Shown here: positions 43,452 to 53,066 of the stretch, piece by piece
How the letters are laid out: each line of letters begins with the position of its first letter
Numbering within the stretch: the stretch's first letter is position 1
From: Streptomyces zagrosensis
GTDB taxonomy: Bacteria > Actinomycetota > Actinomycetes > Streptomycetales > Streptomycetaceae
Length of the DNA stretch: 64,000 bases
Direction: 5' to 3'
Assembly: GCF_014203645.1 (NCBI RefSeq)
Contig: NZ_JACHJL010000024.1
Coordinates: 48,854 to 112,853 of the forward strand
Program-made: the position numbers and the translations under genes
Notes under the pieces: generated by a model
Told to the model about the DNA's origin: nothing
Databases searched by the model: none
What the model saw: the letters and a program-made list of their open reading frames with translations, nothing else

Positions 43452-45854
43452 ATGGCGGGGCCTGTTACCCCTCATCAGCTACACCTATCCCCAACCCTGG
43501 CCGCTGCCGAGCTGACCGACGGCAATCGGCTGATCATCCTGGTGATCGCCGCCGTAGCGGTGGCGGCGCTGGTCGTGGCGATGGTGCTTGTACGCCAGGT
43601 ACTAGCCGCCGGCGAGGGCACCGACAGTATGAAGAAGATCGCGGCGGCGGTGCAGGAAGGTGCGAATGCGTACCTCGCGCGGCAGCTGCGTACCCTCGCG
43701 GTATTCGCTGTGGTGGTGTTCTTCCTGCTCATGCTGTTGCCCGCCGACAACTGGTCGCAGCGCATCGGGCGTTCGCTGTTCTTCTTGATCGGTGCCGGAT
43801 TCTCCGCGGCCACCGGTTATATCGGTATGTGGCTCGCGGTCCGCAGTAATGTGCGGGTCGCCGCCGCCGCGCGTGCGGCGACGCCGGAAGACGGTCAGCC
43901 GCGTAAGGATCTGACCGACGTTTCGCATACGGCAATGAAGATCGCTTTCCGTACTGGCGGAGTGGTCGGCATGTTCACCGTTGGGCTCGGTCTGCTGGGT
44001 GCCGCTTCCGTGGTGCTCGTGTACGCGGCGGATGCGCCCAAGGTGTTGGAGGGCTTCGGGCTCGGCGCCGCACTCATCGCCATGTTCATGCGGGTGGGCG
44101 GCGGCATCTTCACCAAGGCAGCCGACGTCGGCGCCGACCTCGTAGGCAAGGTCGAACAAGGCATTCCAGAGGACGACCCGCGTAACGCCGCGACCATCGC
44201 GGACAATGTGGGGGACAACGTCGGCGACTGCGCCGGCATGGCCGCGGACCTCTTCGAGTCGTACGCCGTGACTCTGGTGGCCGCGCTGATCCTCGGCAAG
44301 GTTGCCTTTGGCGACGCGGGACTGGCGTTCCCGCTGATCGTCCCGGCCATCGGCGTGCTGACCGCGATGATCGGCATCTTCGCGGTGGCGCCGCGGCGCA
44401 CCGACCGTAGTGGCATGACGGCCATCAACCGGGGCTTCTTCATCTCGGCAGTGATCTCGCTGGTGCTGGTGGCCGGGGCGGTCTTCGCCTATCTGCCCTC
44501 GTCCTACGCGGATCTGGACGGTGTCACGGACCAAGAGATCTTGGCGCACGATGGCGATCCGCGGTTCCTCGCGCTCGCCGCCGTCGCCATCGGCATCGTG
44601 TTGGCCGCGCTGATCCAGCAGCTCACCGGCTACTTCACGGAGACCACCAGGCGCCCAGTGCAGGACGTGGGCAAAACATCGCTGACCGGGCCCGCGACCG
44701 TGGTGCTCGCGGGCATCTCCCTCGGGCTTGAGTCCGCCGTGTACTCGGCAGCGCTGATCGGGCTGAGCGTGTACGGGGCGTTTCTCTTGGGTGGCACCTC
44801 GATCATGCTGGCGCTGTTCGCGGTGGCGCTGGCCGGTACCGGGTTGCTCACCACCGTTGGTGTGATTGTTGCCATGGACACCTTCGGGCCAGTCTCGGAC
44901 AACGCGCAGGGCATCGCCGAGATGTCCGGTGATGTACGTGGCGAGGGCGCGCAGGTGCTCACCGATTTGGACGCGGTGGGCAACACCACCAAGGCGATCA
45001 CCAAGGGCATCGCCATTGCCACGGCGGTGCTGGCCGCTGCGGCGCTGTTCGGCTCGTACCGGGACGCCATCGCCGAAGCGATCGATGACGTGAACACGAA
45101 CGTGGCCGGTGAGATGAATCTGAGCATGGACATCTCACAGCCGAACAACTTGGTCGGCCTCATTTTCGGTGCCGCCGTCGTCTTCCTCTTCTCCGGTCTG
45201 GCGATCAACGCGGTGTCGCGTTCGGCAGGCGCGGTGGTGTACGAGGTGCGGCGTCAGTTCCGCGAGAAGCCCGGGATCATGAACTACACCGAGACGCCGG
45301 ACTACGGCCGGGTGGTGGATATCTGCACCAAGGACGCGTTGCGCGAGTTGGCCACGCCAGGCTTGCTCGCGGTGCTCGCGCCCATCGCGGTCGGATTCTC
45401 GCTGGGCGTCGGCGCGCTGGGGTCGTTCCTGGCCGGTGCCATCGGCGCGGGGACGCTGATGGCGGTCTTCCTCTCGAACTCCGGAGGTGCCTGGGACAAC
45501 GCCAAGAAGCTGGTGGAGGACGGACACCACGGCGGCAAGGGCAGTGAGGCGCACTCGGCGACGGTTATCGGTGACACGGTCGGCGACCCGTTCAAGGACA
45601 CCGCGGGACCGGCGATCAACCCACTACTCAAGGTGATGAACCTGGTGGCGTTGCTCATTGCGCCGGCGGTGGTGAAGTTCAGTTACGGCGATGATGCGAG
45701 CCCGGGTCTGCGGGCCGTGATCGCTGTGCTGGCCATCCTCATCATCATCGGTTCGGTGTACCTGTCCAAACGGCGTGGCATCGCGGTGGGGGACGAGAGC
45801 GGCGACAGCGCCGAACGGACGGCTGCGAGCACCGATCCGGCGGTGGTTTCCTGA
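43452..45854 (+). CDS. hppA: membrane-bound proton-translocating pyrophosphatase
   Basis: The 800-residue integral membrane enzyme hydrolyses pyrophosphate and pumps protons outward. Substrate-site motifs are visible: DVGADLVGKVEQGIPEDDPRN, then DNVGDNVGDCAGMAADLFES, and later SGGAWDNAKK. The segment GNTTKAITKG carries Lys where K+-dependent enzymes have Ala, so this should be the K+-independent type. I chose the ATG at 43452, with AAGGAGGACGA upstream, because it removes a poor 65-residue extension and gives the usual length. A strong terminator follows. Confidence 0.97.
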   Translation: MAGPVTPHQLHLSPTLAAAELTDGNRLIILVIAAVAVAALVVAMVLVRQVLAAGEGTDSMKKIAAAVQEGANAYLARQLRTLAVFAVVVFFLLMLLPADNWSQRIGRSLFFLIGAGFSAATGYIGMWLAVRSNVRVAAAARAATPEDGQPRKDLTDVSHTAMKIAFRTGGVVGMFTVGLGLLGAASVVLVYAADAPKVLEGFGLGAALIAMFMRVGGGIFTKAADVGADLVGKVEQGIPEDDPRNAATIADNVGDNVGDCAGMAADLFESYAVTLVAALILGKVAFGDAGLAFPLIVPAIGVLTAMIGIFAVAPRRTDRSGMTAINRGFFISAVISLVLVAGAVFAYLPSSYADLDGVTDQEILAHDGDPRFLALAAVAIGIVLAALIQQLTGYFTETTRRPVQDVGKTSLTGPATVVLAGISLGLESAVYSAALIGLSVYGAFLLGGTSIMLALFAVALAGTGLLTTVGVIVAMDTFGPVSDNAQGIAEMSGDVRGEGAQVLTDLDAVGNTTKAITKGIAIATAVLAAAALFGSYRDAIAEAIDDVNTNVAGEMNLSMDISQPNNLVGLIFGAAVVFLFSGLAINAVSRSAGAVVYEVRRQFREKPGIMNYTETPDYGRVVDICTKDALRELATPGLLAVLAPIAVGFSLGVGALGSFLAGAIGAGTLMAVFLSNSGGAWDNAKKLVEDGHHGGKGSEAHSATVIGDTVGDPFKDTAGPAINPLLKVMNLVALLIAPAVVKFSYGDDASPGLRAVIAVLAILIIIGSVYLSKRRGIAVGDESGDSAERTAASTDPAVVS

Positions 45855-45941
45855 GTTGGCCAACGCCCGTGCTCACCGGCTCCCGCCGATGTGGAGCGTG
45901 CTCCTTGGGCCGTGAGGGGGAGCCGGTGCGGGTGTGAATAC

Positions 45942-45979
45942 AAGGGCGGGTAGCGTGCGTTGACACGCTACCCGCCCTT
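45942..45979 (+). terminator. strong hairpin after hppA
   Basis: A perfect 16-base stem (45942-45957 with 45964-45979) closes a six-base loop (cgttga) and is followed by TTTGTG. It is 88 bases past the hppA stop and upstream of the lipoprotein gene. Confidence 0.9.
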
Positions 45980-46224
45980 TGTGTTGCCCCTTGTGAAGCC
46001 GTATCGGTTCCGGTGAGCCGGATGAGACGGACCGTCGCGGGGGCTTGGATGGCGTAACGGAGCCAGCCGTACGCGGCGACGAGTCGTCCGTATGGCGAGG
46101 CGAACGCCACGCCCAGTGCGGAGGAAATAGCCCTAATAGGGCATATAAGGGATGCTCGACTCGTAGCTCTCGCTCTGAGGGCGTGTAAGTTCCGGGGCCG
46201 AAGGCCATGGAAGGGACCAATCCG

Positions 46225-46833
46225 GTGAACAAGAAGCTTGTGGCGGCACTGTCCGGCGGTGCGGCACTCGTACTGGCGCTGACCGGCTGCGGCGGTGACG
46301 ACGACGAAGGCAACAAGAAGGCCGAAAGCTGGGCCGAGAGGGTCTGCGGCGACGTACAACCACAGTTGAAGAAGATGCAAGAGGCCAACGCTTCCATCAA
46401 AGCAGCCGCGAACGAGCCGGACTCCAAGAAGCTTCAGCAGATGGATTCCCAGGCATTCCAGCAGCTCTCCGACGCGTACCGGGCGCTCGGCACGTCGCTC
46501 AAGGACGCGGGTGCGCCGCCGGTCGATGGCGGCGAGAAGACGCAGACCGAGGCGGTCAAGGGGCTCAACGCCGCGTCGCGGGCGTTCAGTGACCTGAAGA
46601 TCTCCGTGGACAAGCTTGACGTCAAGAACAAGTCGAAGTTCGCTGATGGCCTCCACGGGGTTGCCGCAAAGCTCAAGAAGTTGAGCCAGACCGGTAACGA
46701 CGCGTTGAAGCAGCTTGAAGACGGCGAGGTGGGCGAGGCGTTGGGCAAGCAGAAGGGCTGTCAGAAGCCGTCCGGCGCAGCGTCTGCGCCCGCCGTGGGT
46801 GATGACAAGGCGTCGGAGCCCGCGTCTTTGTGA
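46225..46833 (+). CDS. small secreted lipoprotein of unknown function
   Basis: The 202-residue lipoprotein has a signal peptide MNKKLVAALSGGAALVLALT ending in the lipobox LTGC. A lysine-rich helical domain follows, with two cysteines (VCGDVQPQLKKM and KGCQKPSG) that could pair outside the cell. I chose the GTG at 46225 because it puts the basic residues at the N-terminus; an ATG six codons upstream would extend it. It sits between hppA and the methyltransferase gene, as in other streptomycetes. It has no recognised catalytic motif. Confidence 0.8.
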   Translation: MNKKLVAALSGGAALVLALTGCGGDDDEGNKKAESWAERVCGDVQPQLKKMQEANASIKAAANEPDSKKLQQMDSQAFQQLSDAYRALGTSLKDAGAPPVDGGEKTQTEAVKGLNAASRAFSDLKISVDKLDVKNKSKFADGLHGVAAKLKKLSQTGNDALKQLEDGEVGEALGKQKGCQKPSGAASAPAVGDDKASEPASL

Positions 46834-47275
46834 CCGAACCTGCCTCCTGTTGTCGGAGCCCGTTTCCCCTGGACTCCTCCGTGACTGTTCGATGGCCGCT
46901 CCGCGACTTCTTTGTAGCTGCTCTGCGACGAGATCTGCCACTTTCTGAAGGATGGTCGGTGACGTCGGCGAGACGCAGATCTCTGCGGCGTGCAGCACGC
47001 GCGGGCGGCCGAACAGGGGGCGCCTGCGAACACCATGGGCCGGGCGGAACAGCCCCGAGCGCACTGCCTGGCCTGGTGAACCTCGGACCGCCCGGCGGTC
47101 GCCGCGAGCGCGGGCGAGGGCCCCGCGCGTGCGGATCGACGGCCCGTACGAGCGCGGATCGACGGCCGTACGGACGGGACCGAGGCCCCGCGAGAGCGGC
47201 GGCACAACGGCCCGGCACCGCGCCACACCCGGTGCGGTGCCGGGCCTTCGCCCATTGTCAGTGGGAGCCCCGACA
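46834..47275. other. intergenic, no gene supported
   Basis: Frames here are open through composition, but the Arg/Pro/Gly-rich translations lack domains. A CGGGG/CCCCG-rich region at 47180-47270 may form local hairpins. The promoter of the methyltransferase gene should be here. Confidence 0.5.
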
Positions 47276-48928
47276 ATGGGGACCGTGAGTACGCACCGCT
47301 TGCCGACCACCGACCCCGAGCGCGCCGAACGCCTACGCGCCGCACTGCTCGCCGCCGACTTCACCGCCGACGGCCTCCTCGACCTGCTCGGCGCTCCCGC
47401 CTATGCCGCGCTCGGCCGGAGCGAGATCGTGCCCGCGCTGCGCGCTACCCGCGGTGACAGTGCGCTGGAGACGCTGGTCCGCCTCTTCCTGTTGCAGCGC
47501 CCGGTGACCTACGGGAGAGCCGGCGCCGCCCTCCCGATCGACGACTGTCTGGCCGATGGCTGGTTGGTGCGCACCGACGAGGGGGGCGAGGCGGCATCCG
47601 CTGACGGTGCTGGTGCTGGTGGTGATCGTGATGTGGTGCGGGCGAGTGTGGATGTGCGTCCGTATGGCGGGCCGGACGGAGAGGATTGGTGGATCGTCTC
47701 CGACCTCGGTTGCGCGGTCGGCGGCGCGGGCGGCATCGCCGTGCGCCCGGGGGCGCACTCCGGCTCGGGCACGGTGGACGAGGGCGCTGGACTGTCCGAC
47801 ACCGGGCAGCCGCGGGTGGGGCGTGCGGAGTTGGTGCTCGGGGTGGGCGGCGCCTCCACCACCCTCGCCGGGATCACCGTTCGGGAGCCGGTCGCCCGCA
47901 CGCTGGACCTCGGGACCGGGTCCGGCATCCAGGCGCTGCACGCTGCTCAGCACGCCACCAGTGTGACCGTCACCGACCGCAACCCACGCGCCCTCCAGTT
48001 CGCGCGGCTCACTCTCGCGCTCTCCGGAGCGGCTGTGCCCGAGGTCAGGGAGGGTTCGCTGTTCGAGCCCGTCCGGGGGGAGACGTACGACCTGATCGTC
48101 TCCAACCCGCCGTTCGTGATCTCCCCGGGCGCCCGGTTCGCCTACCGGGACGGTGGGATGGGCGGTGACGATCTGTGCCGGATGTTGGTGGAGGGTGCTG
48201 CCGAGCACCTCACGAACGGTGGGTATTGCCAACTGCTCGCCAACTGGCAACACGTCGATGGCGAGGATTGGCGGGACCGGGTCGCGGGGTGGGTGCCGCA
48301 CGGCTGTGACGCGTGGATCGTGCAGCGCGAAGTGCAGGACGTTACGCAGTACGCGGAGTTGTGGCTGCGCGACGGTGGTGATCACCAGGGCGATCCGGAG
48401 GCGTACGCGGAGCGGTACGACACATGGCTGGACGAGTTCGGGGCCCGTAAGACCAAGGCGGTCGGTTTCGGCTGGATCACCTTGCGCAAGTCTGGTGCCG
48501 ACAGCCCGTCGGTAACTGTCGAGGAGTGGCCGCACCCGGTGGAGCAGCCACTGGGCGCGTGGGTGCGGGCGCACTTCGACCGTCAGGACTTTCTCCGGGC
48601 CACCGATGACGCTGCGTTGCTGGCGGCCCGTTTTCGGCTGGCTCCCGAGGTCGTTCAGGAGCAGGTCGGATTGCCGGGAGCGGAGGACCCGGAGCATGTG
48701 GTGCTGCGGCAAAACCGGGGCATGCGGCGGGCGACAAAGGTGGACACGGTCGGCGCGGGGTTTGCCGGGGCGTGCGACGGCTCATTGAGCGCGGGCCGGA
48801 TTGTGGATGCGATCGCCCAACTGTTGGGGGAGGACCCGGTGCAACTTCGCGACCGCACTCCGGAGTCCATCCGGTTGCTGGTGGAGCAGGGCTTTTTGGA
48901 GCCGGTGGGTGATGTGGGGGGAGCGTAG
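47276..48928 (+). CDS. class I SAM-dependent methyltransferase (HemK/PrmC-like)
   Basis: The 550-residue protein has an N-terminal region of about 190 residues and then a Rossmann methyltransferase core: LDLGTGSGIQALHAAQ (motif I, SAM binding), VTVTDRNPRALQFAR (motif II) and DLIVSNPPFVISPG (the NPPF/Y motif of amino-methylating enzymes). NPPF suggests methylation of an exocyclic or side-chain nitrogen in a protein or nucleic acid. A ~150-residue C-terminal domain follows. The ATG at 47276 with GGGAG upstream is preferred; the longer frame starts in non-coding sequence. Confidence 0.88.
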   Translation: MGTVSTHRLPTTDPERAERLRAALLAADFTADGLLDLLGAPAYAALGRSEIVPALRATRGDSALETLVRLFLLQRPVTYGRAGAALPIDDCLADGWLVRTDEGGEAASADGAGAGGDRDVVRASVDVRPYGGPDGEDWWIVSDLGCAVGGAGGIAVRPGAHSGSGTVDEGAGLSDTGQPRVGRAELVLGVGGASTTLAGITVREPVARTLDLGTGSGIQALHAAQHATSVTVTDRNPRALQFARLTLALSGAAVPEVREGSLFEPVRGETYDLIVSNPPFVISPGARFAYRDGGMGGDDLCRMLVEGAAEHLTNGGYCQLLANWQHVDGEDWRDRVAGWVPHGCDAWIVQREVQDVTQYAELWLRDGGDHQGDPEAYAERYDTWLDEFGARKTKAVGFGWITLRKSGADSPSVTVEEWPHPVEQPLGAWVRAHFDRQDFLRATDDAALLAARFRLAPEVVQEQVGLPGAEDPEHVVLRQNRGMRRATKVDTVGAGFAGACDGSLSAGRIVDAIAQLLGEDPVQLRDRTPESIRLLVEQGFLEPVGDVGGA

Positions 48929-49319
48929 TGGTGGGGTGCTGCTGGAGTGGCGGAGGTGCGGCGGTGGTGCGCGCCGGATGTCGGTGCCGGGGCGCGTGGC
49001 CTGGGGGGTGCGGGGCGCGACGTACGTGAAGAGGCGTAAGGAATGTAAGAGGTGCATAAGAAGAAGGGGAGCCCAGGAGAGGGGAGTGGGGATTGGAGAG
49101 GAGCGGACCTAGGGAGATCTGACGAGCCCCGAGGAAAGGTGAGGAGCCCCGGAGCGAGGTGCCCGGAGGTGACTTGGCGGGCCTCGGCGGATTGGCTGGC
49201 CAAGGAGCAGCGCGGCCGAAAATGACCGGCGCGCAAGCGCGGTGCTTCGAAGGAATGCTGTGTGAGGACGTTCACGTGGCGTTCGCCCGAAAGTCGCGCG
49301 TACGTGCCACGCTCCTGCC
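48929..49319. other. purine-rich intergenic region
   Basis: About 390 bases without a gene. The plus strand is strongly purine-rich at 49040-49150 (GAGG and AAGGGGAG runs). The start of the next small gene has no ribosome-binding site, so its promoter probably lies immediately upstream. Confidence 0.5.
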
Positions 49320-49517
49320 ATGGAAAGTGGACCCGCGGCCTTCGCAGGTACGGCATTTGCGCTGTTCGGCGTCGCACTGCTGCTGTGGACGGCGGCCCGG
49401 CTGCGGCTGCGTCAGCCGGTCCTGGACGGGGCTCATCCCACGGTCGCAGCGGCCCTCTCCACCCTTCTCGGCATCGCCGCGCTCGTCGGCGGAATCTGGT
49501 GCCTCGGCGCTGTCTGA
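49320..49517 (+). CDS. small two-helix membrane protein
   Basis: The 65-residue protein contains two hydrophobic segments (AFAGTAFALFGVALLLWTAA and VAAALSTLLGIAALVGGIWC) joined by a short basic loop. It precedes topA, as in other streptomycete genomes. The ATG lacks a ribosome-binding site and may be leaderless. The function is unknown. Confidence 0.75.
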   Translation: MESGPAAFAGTAFALFGVALLLWTAARLRLRQPVLDGAHPTVAAALSTLLGIAALVGGIWCLGAV

Positions 49518-49780
49518 CCGGTTGGCCGACCCCGGGCAGCGCCGGCCTGTGCGGCACGCGGCTCGGTTGTCGGGTTACGGTGACAGCGCCTAGGCGGTGC
49601 GCCGCAGGAGGAGTGTTTAGGCGACCATCGGCTTACCCTTCGAGTGGCGTTGCGGGCTTTTTCCGTTTGACACCGGGGCGGGATGTACCGTCACACTCCG
49701 CAGCGTCACCGTATTGCCACCGCGAGCACCGTACGCGTGGTGGCTCAGCCACCGAGCGCCGACCGGAGAGAAGAGCGAAG

Positions 49781-52669
49781 TTGTCCCCGACCAGCGAGAC
49801 CGCGAAGGGCGGCAGGCGACTCGTGATCGTCGAGTCGCCTGCCAAAGCGAAGACGATCAAGGGCTATCTCGGCCCTGGATACGTGGTCGAGGCGAGCGTC
49901 GGGCACATTCGCGACCTGCCGAACGGCGCTGCCGAGGTTCCGGCGAAGTACAAGGGCGAGCCGTGGGCACGCCTTGGGGTGAATGTTGATGCCGACTTCC
50001 AGCCCATCTACGTCGTCAATCACGATAAGAGGGACCAGGTCAAGAAGCTCAAGGAGCTATTGGCCGAGTCGGACGAACTCTTTCTCGCCACCGATGAGGA
50101 CCGCGAGGGCGAGGCCATCGCCTGGCATCTACAGGAAGTCCTCAAGCCCAAGGTCCCGGTGCGCCGGATGGTCTTCCACGAGATCACCCAGGAAGCCATC
50201 CGGGCGGCGGTCGCCAATCCGCGCGAGCTGAACAAGCGCCTGGTCGATGCCCAGGAGACCCGTCGAATCCTCGACCGTCTCTACGGGTACGAGGTCTCCC
50301 CGGTGCTGTGGAAGAAGGTCATGCCCCGGCTCTCGGCCGGGCGCGTGCAGTCGGTGGCCACGAGGCTGGTGGTGGAGCGGGAGCGGGAGCGCATTGCGTT
50401 CCGCTCCGCTGAGTACTGGGACCTGACCGGCACCTTCGCCACGGGGCGGACCGGCGACGCCAGCGACCCCGGCACCTTGGCCGCGCGGCTGGCCTCGGTG
50501 GATGGCCGCAGGGTTGCACAGGGCCGCGACTTCAGCTCGATCGGGCAGCTCAAGGACAATTCCGCCGTACTGCACCTGGACGAGGCGCAGGCCAGGACGC
50601 TGGCGGCGGCGCTTACCGAGACCAACTTCGCGGTGCGCTCGGTCGAGTCGAAGCCGTACCGCCGTGCCCCGTATGCCCCGTTCCGCACGACCACGCTCCA
50701 GCAGGAGGCCAGCCGCAAGCTGGGCTTTGGCGCCAAGTCGACCATGCAGGTGGCTCAGAAGCTGTACGAAAACGGCTTCATCACCTATATGCGTACGGAC
50801 TCCACCACGCTGTCCGCAACCGCAGTGACCGCAGCCCGCGCTCAGGTCACGCAGCTTTACGGGGCGAACTACCTGCCCGACAAGCCGCGCACCTACACGG
50901 GCAAGGTGAAGAACGCGCAGGAGGCGCACGAGGCAATCCGACCCTCGGGGGATCGTTTTCGTACGCCAGCGGAGACCGGTCTGCGCGGTGACCAGTTCCG
51001 GCTGTATGAGCTGATCTGGAAGCGGACCGTCGCCTCTCAGATGAAGGACGCGGTCGGCAACTCGGTGACCGTGCGCATCGGTGGGTTGGCTAGTGACGGG
51101 CGCGACACAGAGTTCACTGCCTCCGGAAAGACGATCACCTTCCACGGGTTCATGAAGGCGTACGTCGAGGGTGCGGACGACCCCAACGCCGAATTGGACG
51201 ACCGCGAGCGGAGGCTGCCGCAGGTCGCCGAGGGCGACCCGCTGACCGCCGAGGAGATCTCGGTGGATGGCCACGCCACCAAGCCTCCGGCCCGTTACAC
51301 GGAGGCGTCGCTGGTCAAGGAGTTGGAAGAGCGCGAGATCGGCCGGCCATCCACGTATGCGTCGATCATCGGGACCATCCTGGACCGCGGCTATGTGTTC
51401 AAGAAGGGCACCGCACTGGTGCCGTCCTTCCTGAGCTTCGCCGTCGTGGGGCTGTTGGAGAAGCACTTCGGCCGTCTGGTCGATTACGACTTCACGGCCA
51501 AGATGGAGGACGACCTCGACCGCATCGCCGCCGGTCAGGCCCAGGCCATCCCATGGCTGCGGCGTTTCTACTTCGGGGCCGAGCGGAGCACCGTCCCGTC
51601 CGCCGGCGACATCGCCGCCGCCCCCGGTGCCGGGGCCGTGGGCGACCACCTCGGTGGGTTGAAGGAGCTCGTCACTGACCTGGGCGCGATCGATGCCCGT
51701 GAGGTGTCGTCCTTCCCGGTGGGCAACGGCATCATGCTGCGCGTCGGGCGCTACGGCCCGTACGTGGAAAAGGCATCGGAGACCGAAGGCGAGCCGGGGC
51801 AGCGCGCCGACGTGCCCGACGATCTGCCGCCGGACGAGCTGACCGTGGAGTATGCGGAGGAGGCGCTGGCCAAGCCAAGCGGCGACTTCGAGCTTGGCGC
51901 CGACCCGGAGACCGGACGGCAGATCGTTGCCAAGGACGGTCGGTACGGCCCGTACGTGACCGAGGTGCTGCCCGAGGGCACCCCGAAGACCGGCAAGAAC
52001 GCGGTCAAGCCGCGAACGGCGTCGCTGTTCAAGTCGATGACTTTGGACACAGTGACGTTGGCGGACGCGCTCAAGTTGATGTCGCTGCCCCGAGTGGTCG
52101 GCGTCGATCCGCAGGGCGGCGAGGAGATCACCGCGCAGAACGGCCGCTACGGTCCGTACCTGAAGAAGGGCACTGACTCGCGGTCGATCGAGACCGAGGA
52201 CCAGATCTTCACGATCACGCTCGATGAGGCCCTGGCGATCTATGCCCAGCCCAAGCAGCGCGGCCGGGCCGCGGCCAAGCCGCCGCTGAAGGAACTCGGA
52301 ACCGACCCGGTGAGCGAGCGCCCGGTGGTGGTGAAGGACGGCCGGTTCGGCCCGTATGTCACCGATGGCGAGACCAACGCCACCTTGCGCCGCGACGACG
52401 AGGTCGAGTCGATCACGCCCGAACGCGGTTATGAGCTCCTTGCGGACAAGCGCGCCAAGGGGCCGGTGAAGAAGACCGCGGCCAAGAAGGCCCCGGCGAA
52501 GAAGGCCCCCGCGAAGAAGGCGGCGGCTAAGAAGACGACGACGGCCAAGAAGACCGCCACGAAGAAGGCGGCGGCCAAGAAGACGACGACGTCCGGGGCC
52601 AAGACCACCTCCGCGACCGCGAAGAAGACCGCGGCGGCGGGGAAGGCGACGGGCGGCGCGGGAGAGTAG
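49781..52669 (+). CDS. topA: DNA topoisomerase I
   Basis: The 962-residue type IA topoisomerase relaxes negative supercoils. It has a Toprim domain (LVIVESPAKAKTIKGYL, then FLATDEDREGEAIAWHL), the active-site tyrosine near residue 336 in FITYMRTDSTT, and SAGRVQSVATRLV. The C-terminal part replaces zinc fingers with four GRYGPYV-type modules, the actinobacterial arrangement. It ends in a lysine/alanine-rich tail (KKAPAKKAPAKKAAAKK and more) that aids processivity and DNA binding. I chose TTG 49781, giving MSPTSETAKGG, the N-terminus known in this genus; longer starts run through the upstream small gene's region. Confidence 0.96.
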   Translation: MSPTSETAKGGRRLVIVESPAKAKTIKGYLGPGYVVEASVGHIRDLPNGAAEVPAKYKGEPWARLGVNVDADFQPIYVVNHDKRDQVKKLKELLAESDELFLATDEDREGEAIAWHLQEVLKPKVPVRRMVFHEITQEAIRAAVANPRELNKRLVDAQETRRILDRLYGYEVSPVLWKKVMPRLSAGRVQSVATRLVVERERERIAFRSAEYWDLTGTFATGRTGDASDPGTLAARLASVDGRRVAQGRDFSSIGQLKDNSAVLHLDEAQARTLAAALTETNFAVRSVESKPYRRAPYAPFRTTTLQQEASRKLGFGAKSTMQVAQKLYENGFITYMRTDSTTLSATAVTAARAQVTQLYGANYLPDKPRTYTGKVKNAQEAHEAIRPSGDRFRTPAETGLRGDQFRLYELIWKRTVASQMKDAVGNSVTVRIGGLASDGRDTEFTASGKTITFHGFMKAYVEGADDPNAELDDRERRLPQVAEGDPLTAEEISVDGHATKPPARYTEASLVKELEEREIGRPSTYASIIGTILDRGYVFKKGTALVPSFLSFAVVGLLEKHFGRLVDYDFTAKMEDDLDRIAAGQAQAIPWLRRFYFGAERSTVPSAGDIAAAPGAGAVGDHLGGLKELVTDLGAIDAREVSSFPVGNGIMLRVGRYGPYVEKASETEGEPGQRADVPDDLPPDELTVEYAEEALAKPSGDFELGADPETGRQIVAKDGRYGPYVTEVLPEGTPKTGKNAVKPRTASLFKSMTLDTVTLADALKLMSLPRVVGVDPQGGEEITAQNGRYGPYLKKGTDSRSIETEDQIFTITLDEALAIYAQPKQRGRAAAKPPLKELGTDPVSERPVVVKDGRFGPYVTDGETNATLRRDDEVESITPERGYELLADKRAKGPVKKTAAKKAPAKKAPAKKAAAKKTTTAKKTATKKAAAKKTTTSGAKTTSATAKKTAAAGKATGGAGE

Positions 52670-52678
52670 CGAGCGGTT

Positions 52679-52710
52679 GAGGTCGGGTCTGCCGAGGCGG
52701 GCCCGACCTC
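52679..52710 (+). terminator. hairpin after topA
   Basis: GAGGTCGGG (52679-52687) pairs perfectly with CCCGACCTC (52702-52710) around a 14-base loop. It lies ten bases past the topA stop codon. Confidence 0.75.
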
Positions 52711-53066
52711 GGCGCGGCCGGACCGGGTCTGTAAGAGGCGCATCTGGCTGGGTCCGGCCTGACCCGGCTGGTCTTACGTCGGTTGTGTGCGCTTGGCTCC
52801 CGGCTGGTTGGTGGTGGCCGGAAGCCGGTGATGCTCCGTGACGGGTGGTCGGCGGAGGGGCGGACTGGGGCGTCGCTCGGGTCGGCTCCGGCGTGCGGTC
52901 GCGGTGGGTATGGGGCGCACTTTGTCGCTGTGCGCCCCTTCTTCGTCGCCATATAGGGTCGGTTCGTCCAATATTGTCCGAATCATCCTGCCGTACGTCG
53001 TGACGGGTCCGGCCGTATGTTCGGGCGGAGGCATGGGGATTCGGGTGGCCCGGATAGGCTGGCGGG